Source: Oscillospiraceae bacterium
Lineage (GTDB): Bacteria > Bacillota > Clostridia > Oscillospirales > Oscillospiraceae
Assembly: GCA_017434755.1 (NCBI GenBank)
Contig: JAFRER010000021.1
Location: 124,001 to 188,000 of the forward strand
Reading direction: 5' to 3'
DNA length: 64,000 bases
Shown here: in pieces, positions 1 to 8,794 of the stretch
Layout: the number at the start of each line of letters is the position of its first letter
Position numbering within the stretch: position 1 is the stretch's first letter
The notes under the pieces: model-generated
The model's input: the letters and a program-made list of their open reading frames with translations, nothing else
Database searches by the model: none
What the model was told of the DNA's origin: nothing
Program-made: the position numbers and the translations under genes

Positions 1-555
1 GATTCCCGCGACCGCATGATAGTATTCCACCATCTCCGCCACGGTATAACCTCTGTAGCCAAAGCTGGACGGAACGCAGCCCATTATCACCCTTGAGGGA
101 TCCAACACCACCATCATGTACCCGGAATACCCGCTGCCATGGACCTCTTCAACTATTATCCCGTCGCCGTCTTCATCCACAAGTCCCCACTGATCCGTTG
201 CCGGCTGAGCGCTCGTTTCAACGGTCTGCTCTGGGTCTTTCGCAGCGATCGTAACAAGAGACGTATCAGTTGGCGGGATATAGACATCGTCGCTTTTTGC
301 CTCTATCGCAGCTATTTCCTCGTCGGTAAAGAAGATATTTGCCAGAAAGCCGATGGCGCTCGTCTCTCTCACCGACATGACGAAGAGATCCCTTGCACTT
401 TCGGAAGGCCCCTTGCACAGAACAAACATGATGCTGTAAAGAGCAAAGGCAATAAGCAATACCGTCTCTATGAGCAGAGCAATGGTTTTTAATACGCCCT
501 TGACGATCTTTACTGCCATACTGTCTTTTTTTTGTTTTTGATTCTGTCGATCCAT
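1..555 (-). CDS. Phosphodiester glycosidase (NAGPA)-like membrane-anchored protein, C-terminus off window
   Basis: The first 185 residues of a protein whose C-terminus lies beyond the left edge. A short basic N-terminus is followed by one hydrophobic segment (about residues 17-45), an acidic spacer, then a stretch with DPSRV, a Gly-Tyr-rich GYRGYTVAEMV and a final HAVAGI. That order resembles the start of the phosphodiester glycosidase domain (uncovering-enzyme/NAGPA family, often named exopolysaccharide biosynthesis protein), where the next residues are usually NGGGF. It is probably an extracytoplasmic, single-pass protein acting on surface glycans. No strong Shine-Dalgarno precedes the ATG at 555; ATG at residue 13 is an alternative. 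It diverges from the esterase gene. The family call is from motif resemblance only. Confidence 0.7.
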   Translation of the reverse strand, partial: MDRQNQKQKKDSMAVKIVKGVLKTIALLIETVLLIAFALYSIMFVLCKGPSESARDLFVMSVRETSAIGFLANIFFTDEEIAAIEAKSDDVYIPPTDTSLVTIAAKDPEQTVETSAQPATDQWGLVDEDGDGIIVEEVHGSGYSGYMMVVLDPSRVIMGCVPSSFGYRGYTVAEMVEYYHAVAGI

Positions 556-655
556 ATTTGAACACTTTCGCACGAATAATACTCTTTTGGAACTTATATA
601 ATTTATCAAAAAACCGCATCCGTGTAAAGAGTTTCGTGGAAACCCGATCTTCCTG

Positions 656-685
656 TTTACAAATTCGATAAAAAAAGCATATTAT
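656..685 (+). promoter_or_regulatory. Probable sigma-A promoter of the secreted esterase gene
   Basis: TTTACA at 656-661 and TATTAT at 680-685 are separated by 18 bases, about 45 bases before the esterase start. The region between the two divergent genes is AT-rich and must also carry the leftward promoter; TTTACA-17-TAAATT can be read on the other strand near 592-620 but is weaker. Confidence 0.5.
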
Positions 686-730
686 ATTCTTATTATTATA
701 CTCGCTACTTTTTTAGGACGAGAGCCGGAG

Positions 731-1840
731 ATGCCGATGAAACCAATAGTCAGAAAAATCATATCCGCTTTGCTGCTTCTGACATTCGCATACTTGTCCG
801 CAAGTCAGAGAAGCAATGGCTCGATGCAGCTTTCTTCGGTGCAGACGGAATACACGGAGAAAGAACCGGAAAGAATTCCGGAGACAGAAATGCCGATTCC
901 GGTAAGCTCCGGTGCAGACGAAGCCGAAGTCGAGGTTCCAGAACAAATTCCCCCAAGCCTTGATCCGAAGCCTGAATACACATTCCCGGATGATTTTACC
1001 ACTCAGCTTTTGCCGCCTGACTGGTTCGAGGAAAGCCTTTCTCCCGGCAGTGTCGAGACGGTTGAATATCCTGCGACCGATTACCGCAGCGGGAAAGAGA
1101 TCGTTAAACAAATGGATGTTTATCTTCCCTTCGGATATACCCCGGAGATACAGTATGACGTTCTTATCCTCACACATGGTGCCGGAAGTGATGAAAGCTA
1201 CTGGTTCTCCGAGGATCATGAATATGGCGGAGAAAAGGTAAATGCCAAGAACCTTGTTGACAACATGATCTTCCGGAAAGCCTGCAGGCCTTTGATAATC
1301 GCATCGGTGACATGCACCAACGAAGTATCCTGTTCCGGAAAAGCCTATAACTGGGATCAGCTGCTCCTTGACGGATACCAGCTATCCCGTGAGATTGCCG
1401 AAGACATCCTCCCGTTCCTTGCAGAACACTATTCGACCCATGCGGCCGGATCAGGCAGTGCGGCTCTTTCTCAAGCCAGAGACCATTTTGCCTATTTCGG
1501 GCTTTCGTGGAGCGCGATGTTCGGATACCTTGCTATTCTCCCGGAAAACATGGATTATTTCTCATGGTATGCCCTCATTGCCCCGTCAAAAGTCAATATA
1601 TCCGGCAAAATGGATACTATTTCCGAGAAGAACGAATCTTTTCCCATACACGCTCTGTATGCGGGTGTAGGATCAAAGGACCAGGTACGCGCCGAGTCGG
1701 AAGCCATTTATTCCTCTTTAATCAGAAACGGAACTTTTTCGGACGGCGGGAATGCATTTCAGGTGATAACAAAGAATGTTAACCACCATTTCGAATCCTG
1801 GTGTACAAGTTTGTATAACTGCCTGCTTCTGTTCTTCTGA
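731..1840 (+). CDS. Secreted alpha/beta-hydrolase (feruloyl/acetyl esterase-like, CE1 type)
   Basis: 369 residues. An N-terminal signal or anchor segment (about 8-25) precedes a Pro/Glu-rich linker (about 40-100) and an esterase domain. VYLPFGYTPE followed by LILTHGAG (about 131-152) is the usual entry to the D-esterase/CE1 fold with the oxyanion-hole HG. The nucleophile elbow reads G257-L-S259-W-S261, so the last glycine of GxSxG is serine. D317 (GSKDQ) and H352 or H353 near the C-terminus complete a plausible triad. The role is probably hydrolysis of acyl esters on polysaccharide or plant cell-wall material outside the cell. The start may be ATG 731 or ATG 737 (CCGGAG lies 6 bases before the latter). 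It converges on the lamin-tail/CotH gene through a shared terminator. Confidence 0.72.
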   Translation: MPMKPIVRKIISALLLLTFAYLSASQRSNGSMQLSSVQTEYTEKEPERIPETEMPIPVSSGADEAEVEVPEQIPPSLDPKPEYTFPDDFTTQLLPPDWFEESLSPGSVETVEYPATDYRSGKEIVKQMDVYLPFGYTPEIQYDVLILTHGAGSDESYWFSEDHEYGGEKVNAKNLVDNMIFRKACRPLIIASVTCTNEVSCSGKAYNWDQLLLDGYQLSREIAEDILPFLAEHYSTHAAGSGSAALSQARDHFAYFGLSWSAMFGYLAILPENMDYFSWYALIAPSKVNISGKMDTISEKNESFPIHALYAGVGSKDQVRAESEAIYSSLIRNGTFSDGGNAFQVITKNVNHHFESWCTSLYNCLLLFF

Positions 1841-1846
1841 CAGAAA

Positions 1847-1878
1847 AAGACCGCGGAATACCGCGGTCTTTTTTTTAC
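1847..1878. terminator. Bidirectional intrinsic terminator
   Basis: AAGACCGCGG (1847-1856), loop AATA, CCGCGGTCTT (1861-1870), followed by a T-run on the plus strand and preceded by an A-run that becomes a T-run on the minus strand. It sits between two convergent genes. Confidence 0.93.
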
Positions 1879-4391
1879 TGTTCGGCATAAGCCAGAAACT
1901 CCTGCTCGCTCAGGTTCAGATACGTGCAGATTGCAGTCCGGCAGATCGCTCCGTAATCGACCTTGTTTTTTACTATAAAGCTCTTCAGCCTGTTCATATG
2001 GTAGTTGTAATCCTTTAGAGGCCTTTCCCACCTTGAACAGTCTCTTTCGATCTCGGGAAGGATCTCCTGCTCCAGTTCGTCTATCTTGTTCAGCACATTC
2101 TCATTTGTAAACACAGTCGTGAGTGCCGTTGCCGCCCTGCGAAGGTATTTTCCCCTGAATTCCTCGTTTTTAAGCAGTCTTGACATCAGCTGCGCCATGT
2201 AGCTGACTTCATAGTTCAATCTGTATGTATTGTAAAAGGCGTATTCGTGATACTCAAACGTGTGATCCAGATCATACAGGGCTATATGCCACTTGCCGTT
2301 TCCTTCGGAAGACCTGTAGAATGTGACATTCCGGTAGAAGATATCCCAGTTTCCCGTGTACCCCTGTACGACATACCAGTCAATGAAGTTATCTATATCG
2401 ATCAGTTCCGCGATCTTATCATAGTTTGCCTGAATGCTGAGATCGTTGTACATGGCAAACAGGAACACTTCGCTATACATCGGGATACGCGTGGAGTTGA
2501 TTCTGATGTCCTCAAGGGTGACGGTTTCAAGACTGCCTTTGCTGACTCCTTCGCAATCGGCGATGTACTGCTCGTTCACTTTTTCCTTCAAACAGTAGAT
2601 GCCCCAGTATTCTCCGTTGATGTATACAACACAGTATTTGCCGTGCTGATTGACAAGATCGTCCGTAAATTCATACGCAAGATCCTGGCAAAGTTCATTC
2701 CTTATATATGCTTTTCCGTTATCATTGCCGGTTCTGAGAGAAAGCATGTAATAGTCTTTAACACCGTTTCCGAAAAGGTCGCAGCTCAGCTTGTCCTGTC
2801 CGAACGCGCCGCTGAATTTTACACGCATTCCCTTTTTCTTATACTCACTCAGGCTCGCCTGTCCGGTGAGCTTTACCGTGCAGCCGAGATTGAAAACCTC
2901 TCCGTCCTCATAAAGCGCCACATTGGAGGGTAGGTCGACGGTCTTGTCCAATCGTTTGCAGGCCCCGTTATATGCCTTGATGTCATCTATCACCAGACTT
3001 ACCACAGGAAGAGAACAGTTTTCATTGAGGAAAAAGCTGAACGTGGAAGGCCTGCTGTCCATTGCCCCGGAGATCACCGAGACCGCCCTTATCACGGTAG
3101 TCCCGGTAATGTTAATAGGCCCTGAATAGAGCATGCTCTCAGATGTAGGGACCGTACCGTCGAGAGTATAGTAAACAGTCCCTTCGCCTTTCAGTTCCAC
3201 CTCAAGGCTGTCCGTATCTTCATACACTCCCTGCATGGTGAGGCAGACCGGTGATGAGGCAACGTATCTGTATCCTCCGGTATTATCCTTGCGGGGAGAC
3301 GGGGAAGAATAATAGAAAAAGCCGTTTTTCCCGCTCGTTCTTCCAAGACTGCATCCATAAGGTATATCCTTCAGCGGAACATAATCTGTCAGTCCGGACG
3401 AATCACTGAGATAAAGCTGCTCCTCCTGAGAATTGAGCGAGAAATCTGCAAAGAGAAACATCTCTTCATCCGATGCTTCGATCTCTGGATCACACAGCAC
3501 GATAATACTGCTTCCGGCAGCAAGTTCGCGTTCCGGAAATCTCCATTTCTTCAGATCCTTATTTGTGTCCGACAAATAATAGCCTGCCAGCTGCACAGGA
3601 GCAGATGAGATATTCTTTATTTCCACCCAGTCGGGATACTCGGTTTTATACCTCAGCGTGGTATAATTGGCCGTCATCACTTCGCTGATCACAAGCGGTC
3701 CGGCAATCTGCAGGGTCTCCTGCCATTCGATATACCCTTCGGACGTGTTCGGAAATCCCGGAGACGGATAAAGGGTATTTTCTGTCTCTCCGTCAGCGTT
3801 TCTGATACAAGAGGTGTCAGCCTGTGACGCCGTGCAGATCATCATATCCGCCATATTCCCGGAAGAATCATACAGATATACAGTCTCTCCCTCAGATACC
3901 GCAAAATCGGTATGCATCTGTCCGGACAGAATGTTTTTCCCGTCCGCGAACACAAGAAGATATTCCCCCGGAGCGATTTCAGTATCAGGGAAAACCCAGC
4001 CTTCCTCTTTCCCACGCTCATCCGACAGCCTCCAGCCGGCAAGTGAGATCGTCTCATCCGAAAGGTTGATCAGCTCGATATAATCCGGGAATTCTCCGTT
4101 TTCATCACGAAGAGTCGCACGGTTTTTCGGCATTATTTCCGAAATGCATACCGTCTTTTCCTCAACTGTGTTTTCACCGTCTTCAGATGCTCCGCTCTGT
4201 GATATTCCCAGAAATACGGATTCCCCGTCCTCAGCAACATTGCTTTCAACAGTTGTTTCAGAGCCTTTACCGCGGAGGAAGACCATTGTGATCACAGCAG
4301 CCGCAATGGCAAGCATTGCCGCTGCAATAAGGATCACCTTCCCGGAAAGGCGCGTTTTATTTCTTTTTTTGCTTTTACTCAGATGCTGCAT
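1875..4391 (-). CDS. Surface protein with two lamin-tail domains, a chitobiase-like domain and a CotH kinase domain
   Basis: 838 residues. A basic N-terminus and one transmembrane helix (about 18-40) anchor it outside the cell. Two lamin-tail-domain repeats (about 80-190 and 225-330) each carry EIMP/EVM followed by a DYIELIN- or DWVEIKN-type strand. A CHB_HEX_C-type domain (YYTLDGTVPT, about 385-460) follows, then a CotH kinase domain to the end. The CotH metal motif D707-L-D709 (ALYDLDHTF) is intact, so kinase activity is possible. CotH phosphorylates spore-coat proteins in Bacillus; this LTD-CotH architecture is common in gut Clostridia and may work outside sporulation. AGGGAA lies 6 bases before the ATG. 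Confidence 0.88.
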   Translation of the reverse strand: MQHLSKSKKRNKTRLSGKVILIAAAMLAIAAAVITMVFLRGKGSETTVESNVAEDGESVFLGISQSGASEDGENTVEEKTVCISEIMPKNRATLRDENGEFPDYIELINLSDETISLAGWRLSDERGKEEGWVFPDTEIAPGEYLLVFADGKNILSGQMHTDFAVSEGETVYLYDSSGNMADMMICTASQADTSCIRNADGETENTLYPSPGFPNTSEGYIEWQETLQIAGPLVISEVMTANYTTLRYKTEYPDWVEIKNISSAPVQLAGYYLSDTNKDLKKWRFPERELAAGSSIIVLCDPEIEASDEEMFLFADFSLNSQEEQLYLSDSSGLTDYVPLKDIPYGCSLGRTSGKNGFFYYSSPSPRKDNTGGYRYVASSPVCLTMQGVYEDTDSLEVELKGEGTVYYTLDGTVPTSESMLYSGPINITGTTVIRAVSVISGAMDSRPSTFSFFLNENCSLPVVSLVIDDIKAYNGACKRLDKTVDLPSNVALYEDGEVFNLGCTVKLTGQASLSEYKKKGMRVKFSGAFGQDKLSCDLFGNGVKDYYMLSLRTGNDNGKAYIRNELCQDLAYEFTDDLVNQHGKYCVVYINGEYWGIYCLKEKVNEQYIADCEGVSKGSLETVTLEDIRINSTRIPMYSEVFLFAMYNDLSIQANYDKIAELIDIDNFIDWYVVQGYTGNWDIFYRNVTFYRSSEGNGKWHIALYDLDHTFEYHEYAFYNTYRLNYEVSYMAQLMSRLLKNEEFRGKYLRRAATALTTVFTNENVLNKIDELEQEILPEIERDCSRWERPLKDYNYHMNRLKSFIVKNKVDYGAICRTAICTYLNLSEQEFLAYAEQ

Positions 4392-4422
4392 GATTTTTCC
4401 CTATGTTTTTTCAGGTTCTTGT

Positions 4423-4451
4423 ATTATAATATTACCTGTTGAACCTGTCAA
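4423..4451 (-). promoter_or_regulatory. Consensus sigma-A promoter of the LTD-CotH gene
   Basis: Read on the minus strand: TTGACA (4446-4451), 17-base spacer, TATAAT (4423-4428). Both hexamers match consensus exactly. The start codon is about 32 bases downstream of the -10 box. Confidence 0.88.
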
Positions 4452-4520
4452 ATCCAATATGACCGTTGTCCCGGACTGTTTCATCCGGAGTATGGCGTAT
4501 ATTCTATTTCGGAGTCATTT

Positions 4521-6020
4521 ATGCACAAGAAAAGAGTATTGATAACTGTTTTGATCGTATTATTCGTTTTTGCCGCGTCTGCTGCATGCGGAAGGACTTC
4601 CGGCACACCGACACCTCCTCCGGATGTATCGCCCGAGGAACTGCCGCCTGCCTCTGTGCCGGTCGAAACGCCCGAACCGGAGCCAATGTCCGTTATCCTT
4701 ACCGCTCCGGACGGTTCTGACCTTACGGTATTTGAATATGATACAGAAGTTTTCATAGCCGACTCTGCTTTTATTCCCGGCCTTGTCGATAATGCCGCGC
4801 TTCTTCCCGCAATACGGTCGATCCGTTTGGAAGACGGTCTCGACTTTTCTCTTCAGGACATTGAGGAACTGGAGGCAGTTTATCCGGAGGCGGAGATAAT
4901 CTATCATGTTGTCATAAACGGAAAAGAACTATCGCTTGATTCCACGGTCATTGATTTGAGCTCTCTTCCTGCAGACCGGATCGCCGAAGCGGTCCGTGAA
5001 CTCAAAAAGCTTCCATTCCTTCAGAAAGTGGAACTGACACCTGCCGCATCCGTTACCGGTGACGCTGCGAAAATAGCCGAATCGAAAACCGGGGCTGTGT
5101 TCAATGACAATCTCACGATCGATCAGGTCGCCGAGCTTGTTTCTTCCAGACCGGACGTCGTATTCGACTATAAGTTCCTGCTCTACGGAAAAACGGTCTC
5201 GACTGCCGATGAACGTCTGGAATACGTTGATGTCAATATTGGCGACGACGGAGTCGATTCGGTAATAAGGCCCATCATGCCCGCCATGAGCAACCTGAAA
5301 TACCTGAAACTTGACAGATGCGAAGTCAAAAGTCCTGTAATGGCACAGCTGAGGGATGATTATCCGGATGTTAAAGTCGTGTGGAGAATATACTTCAGCA
5401 ATTACGGATATCCTGTTGACGGAGTGCTTTCCATATATAATTGCCTTACAGACACTGAAAAAGTCTGGGGAACGGGATTTGTTTCTGATTTCTATGCTGA
5501 GGAGCTTAAATACTGCACCGATGTGAAATATCTGGATCTCGGGCACAACTGCATCACAAATGTAGATTTTGTAAGGTATATGCCCGATCTTGAGGTGGCC
5601 ATTCTTTCCGTATCATGGCTTGAAAGTCTTGATCCTCTTGCATCCTGTCCGAAACTCGAGTATCTTGAGTGCTTCAGTACCAACATTGAAGATCTGTCTC
5701 CTCTGGCTGCCTGTACAAATCTAAAGCATCTCAACATAGGCAGTCCGAGAGCCGCACACCCCTTTACAGACCTTTCCCCGCTTTACGGTTTGGATCTTGA
5801 GCGTCTTTACTGCACATCCAGCAAAATCCCCGTGTCTCAGCAGGAGGAATTCAAGACCCTGCATCCCGAATGCGAATGCGAATTCGGCCTTGTTTCTCCA
5901 GACGGGAAATGGAAGTTCCTCGACGGCAACAGTAAGAACAACGTACCGTCCAATCGGACGGAGATGTATGCAAAAATCAGTGAGATCTTCGGATACGATA
6001 CTTATTCTTATTCAAGGTGA
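4521..6020 (+). CDS. Leucine-rich-repeat lipoprotein
   Basis: 499 residues. The N-terminus MHKKRVLITVLIVLFVFA ending ASAAC is a lipoprotein signal with Cys about residue 23, followed by a Pro/Glu linker. The C-terminal third contains internalin-type leucine-rich repeats (LKYLDLGHNCITNVDFV, LEYLECFSTNIEDLSPL, LKHLNIGS). The middle shows repeated Leu-rich strands that may be degenerate repeats. It is probably a membrane-tethered protein for binding surface ligands. GGAG lies 6 bases before the ATG. It diverges from the LTD-CotH gene and is followed after 92 bases by the zinc-ribbon protein. Confidence 0.82.
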   Translation: MHKKRVLITVLIVLFVFAASAACGRTSGTPTPPPDVSPEELPPASVPVETPEPEPMSVILTAPDGSDLTVFEYDTEVFIADSAFIPGLVDNAALLPAIRSIRLEDGLDFSLQDIEELEAVYPEAEIIYHVVINGKELSLDSTVIDLSSLPADRIAEAVRELKKLPFLQKVELTPAASVTGDAAKIAESKTGAVFNDNLTIDQVAELVSSRPDVVFDYKFLLYGKTVSTADERLEYVDVNIGDDGVDSVIRPIMPAMSNLKYLKLDRCEVKSPVMAQLRDDYPDVKVVWRIYFSNYGYPVDGVLSIYNCLTDTEKVWGTGFVSDFYAEELKYCTDVKYLDLGHNCITNVDFVRYMPDLEVAILSVSWLESLDPLASCPKLEYLECFSTNIEDLSPLAACTNLKHLNIGSPRAAHPFTDLSPLYGLDLERLYCTSSKIPVSQQEEFKTLHPECECEFGLVSPDGKWKFLDGNSKNNVPSNRTEMYAKISEIFGYDTYSYSR

Positions 6021-6112
6021 CCGCGACATTCATGCGGTGGCTGATCGGTCGAGGTTATTCTTAATTTAATAAGCCTTTTAATAAATCCGATTATTCAAAG
6101 GAGGACAATCTC

Positions 6113-7450
6113 ATGAGCAAATTCTGCCCGGAATGCGGCACATCAAATAAGGATGAGGCCATGTTCTGCACAAACTGTGGTGCCCGGCTTCCGGATACTC
6201 CTCAGACTGCTGAACCCGCTCCGCCCTTAACAGCATCCTCTTCGAAAGCAGAAAAACCAGCTTCACCCAAGAAAAAGCTGATGCTGCCTATGATCATAGG
6301 GATCGCTGCTGTCGCCGTGATAGCCATCGTACTTGCCGTTATGGTCTTCTCAGGCTCATTCGACAAAATGAGCGCCACCTCAAAAGCCGGCAAGGGAGAT
6401 TATATCGGTGCCCTTGAGAGCTATGAAAAATACCTCAGCCGCAGCGGCAAAGAATCTACTGAGACCCTTTCAAGGGCAGCTCTTTATGCTCTGAGTGCAG
6501 GAGACGCGGACAAGGCTCTCATGTATGCAAGAAGTGTTCCCGAAAAAAGCGAGGAATCGATCAGTGTGGAAGGCCGAGCCGCCATGGTCCTGGCAGGGAA
6601 AGCTGAGAAAAACGAAGACTGGGAAAAAGCTGTCTCTATCCTTGAAGGCTGTTCCTACAGTGATGCTGAGGAAATGCTGGAAGAAATGCGATATAATTAT
6701 GGTGTAGAACTCATGTCAGCCGAAAACTGGGAGAAAGCAGCCGAACAGTTCAGAGAAACTTCTTATGCCGACAGTAAAGATATGTTGGCAAAATGCGAGT
6801 TTGCGATGTCGGTCGATGCTAATTTTCTTTCCGACATTGTGACTTTCTGTTACGGTTTTATTGACGTAGGATTTGATACGGAAACCGAAGAGTTCTCTGC
6901 TCTTATGCCCATCCTTGAGAAGTATTCCTCTGCCAGCTTTAAAGATCCGGAACTGCAAGAATACGCTACGGCGTTTGTGTCCGACATGCAGATCTACGAA
7001 TCAATACTCTCCTCCAACAGCAGCCGGTATACCAAGCAGCAAAAGATGTGTGATCCACTTGCTGACGCGATCGATCAGCTGTCCGGCATCAACAAGCTCT
7101 ATCCGTTTGAGAAAACCGACTGGTACGCGATATCCGATCATTTTAAAACCAAGGAATACTGGAAAGAACTGAGTCAAGTCGTGCGGACGATTGCTGAGGA
7201 TATGGCCCAGAAAACATCTTCCGGCTATTATACCAACCAGGAGCAACAGATCCGTGTGCCGAACAACACAAAGTATGAAGTCAGAGCAACATTCTGGTTC
7301 TATTGCTATGATTCCAGCTACAAGCTTGTAAGCACGGATCAGGTCTCGACATCTCTCAAAAGAGGGACGAGGACCCGGGTGCTGTTTGCCTGCGTAGCCA
7401 GTAAAGTCTCGACCTGGGACTATGATTTTATTGTAGAGAGTTTCTGGTAA
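6113..7450 (+). CDS. Zinc-ribbon membrane protein with TPR-like repeats
   Basis: 445 residues. C5-x2-C8 and C19-x2-C22 form a zinc ribbon typical of Clostridia membrane proteins of unknown role. A Pro/Ala/Lys linker and a transmembrane helix (about 55-78) follow, so the zinc ribbon is cytoplasmic and the rest external. Residues about 90-235 contain Ala- and Tyr-rich helical repeats (GDYIGALESYEKYL, NWEKAAEQFRETSYADSKDML) resembling tetratricopeptide repeats. The C-terminus is beta-rich and unassigned. AAAGGAGG gives a strong ribosome binding site. Function unknown; an assembly or sensor role would be a guess. Confidence 0.82.
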   Translation: MSKFCPECGTSNKDEAMFCTNCGARLPDTPQTAEPAPPLTASSSKAEKPASPKKKLMLPMIIGIAAVAVIAIVLAVMVFSGSFDKMSATSKAGKGDYIGALESYEKYLSRSGKESTETLSRAALYALSAGDADKALMYARSVPEKSEESISVEGRAAMVLAGKAEKNEDWEKAVSILEGCSYSDAEEMLEEMRYNYGVELMSAENWEKAAEQFRETSYADSKDMLAKCEFAMSVDANFLSDIVTFCYGFIDVGFDTETEEFSALMPILEKYSSASFKDPELQEYATAFVSDMQIYESILSSNSSRYTKQQKMCDPLADAIDQLSGINKLYPFEKTDWYAISDHFKTKEYWKELSQVVRTIAEDMAQKTSSGYYTNQEQQIRVPNNTKYEVRATFWFYCYDSSYKLVSTDQVSTSLKRGTRTRVLFACVASKVSTWDYDFIVESFW

Positions 7451-7466
7451 GCCAAAGGGCTGAACA

Positions 7467-7499
7467 AAAAACCTCGTACCCGAAGGTACGAGGTTTTTT
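7467..7499. terminator. Bidirectional intrinsic terminator
   Basis: ACCTCGTACC (7471-7480), loop CGAA, GGTACGAGGT (7485-7494), flanked by A5 on the left and T6 on the right. It ends the zinc-ribbon gene rightward and tuf leftward. Confidence 0.93.
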
Positions 7500-7520
7500 G
7501 TTGCTCAGATAATCTGAGAA

Positions 7521-8723
7521 TTACTCATTGATGGCAATAACAACACCGGAGCCGACGGTACGGCCGCCTTCACGGATAGCGAAGCGGAGTCCGTTCTCGA
7601 TGGCGATCGGGGTGATCAGTTCTACGTCCATGTCGACGTTGTCGCCGGGCATGCACATCTCAACGCCTTCAGGAAGGGAGATGACGCCGGTAACGTCGGT
7701 GGTACGGAAGTAGAACTGGGGACGGTAGTTGTTGAAGAACGGGGTGTGACGGCCGCCTTCTTCCTTGCTCAGGACGTAGACCTGACCCTTGAACTTGGTG
7801 TGGGGGTGGATGCTCTTGGGAGCAGCCAGAACCTGACCACGCTCAACGGACTTCTTGTCGATACCGCGGAGCAGGCATCCGACGTTGTCGCCGGCCTCTG
7901 CGTACTCGAGGGTCTTGTGGAACATCTCGGTACCGGTAACGACGGTCTCGGTGCTCTCATCCTTGAGACCGACTATCTCGACCTTGTCGCCGATCTTGAC
8001 GCGGCCACGCTCAACACGGCCGGTAACAACAGTGCCACGGCCGGAGATCGTGAAGACGTCCTCGATGGGCATAAGGAAGGGCAGATCGGACTTGCGCTCG
8101 GGGGTGGGGATCCAGCTGTCGACAGCGTCCATGAGTTCCTTGATGCAGGCATACTCGGGAGCGTTGGGATCGGTGGACTCGGAAACGAGAGCGTTCAGAG
8201 CGGAACCGCGGATGATGGGGGTATCGTCCCCGGGGAATCCGTAGAAGTCAAGCAGCTCGCGGACTTCCATTTCAACGAGCTCGAGGAGCTCTTCGTCGTC
8301 GACCTGGTCACACTTGTTCAGGAAAACGAGAACGGAAGGAACGTTGACCTGACGGGCAAGCAGAAGGTGCTCACGGGGCTGGGCCATCGGTCCGTCGGAA
8401 GCGGCGATAACGAGAATGGCACCGTCCAGCTGAGCAGCGCCGGTGATCATGTTCTTGATGTAGTCAGCATGTCCCGGGCAGTCGACGTGAGCATAGTGAC
8501 GGTTTGCGGTCTCATACTCAACGTGAGCGGTGTTGATGGTGATACCACGCTCTCTCTCTTCAGGGGCCTTGTCGATGGAAGAGTAATCAGTATACTCAGC
8601 CTGTCCCTGGAAGGAAAGGTCCTTGGTGATAGCAGCGGTAAGGGTGGTCTTGCCGTGGTCGATATGATCGATGCTGCCGATGTTTACATGGGGCTTGGAT
8701 CTGTTGTACATCTGTTTTGCCAT
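7521..8723 (-). CDS. tuf: Elongation factor Tu
   Basis: 400 residues, the normal length. It delivers aminoacyl-tRNA to the ribosomal A site as a GTP complex. DCPGH (G3), NKCD (G4), SAL (G5) and RGITI (G2) are all present, and domains 2 and 3 follow ([34 protein letters not shown]). The P-loop is unusual: it reads D19-H-I-D-H-G-K-T, where bacterial EF-Tu normally has G-H-V-D-H-G-K-T; the codon is GAT in the DNA. GAGGAGG lies 8 bases before the ATG. It is the last gene of the str operon rpsL-rpsG-fusA-tuf, starting 71 bases after the fusA stop codon. Confidence 0.98.
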   Translation of the reverse strand: MAKQMYNRSKPHVNIGSIDHIDHGKTTLTAAITKDLSFQGQAEYTDYSSIDKAPEERERGITINTAHVEYETANRHYAHVDCPGHADYIKNMITGAAQLDGAILVIAASDGPMAQPREHLLLARQVNVPSVLVFLNKCDQVDDEELLELVEMEVRELLDFYGFPGDDTPIIRGSALNALVSESTDPNAPEYACIKELMDAVDSWIPTPERKSDLPFLMPIEDVFTISGRGTVVTGRVERGRVKIGDKVEIVGLKDESTETVVTGTEMFHKTLEYAEAGDNVGCLLRGIDKKSVERGQVLAAPKSIHPHTKFKGQVYVLSKEEGGRHTPFFNNYRPQFYFRTTDVTGVISLPEGVEMCMPGDNVDMDVELITPIAIENGLRFAIREGGRTVGSGVVIAINE

Positions 8724-8794
8724 TTTGATATCCTCCTCAAAAGATTCAATAAAAAGAATGAATAATGAAAATGAAAGTGATTGATACTTTTAGC

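Noticed and set aside
7746-8765. A 339-codon open frame opposite tuf
   Set aside because: It is antisense to a highly expressed conserved gene and has no protein-like motifs.
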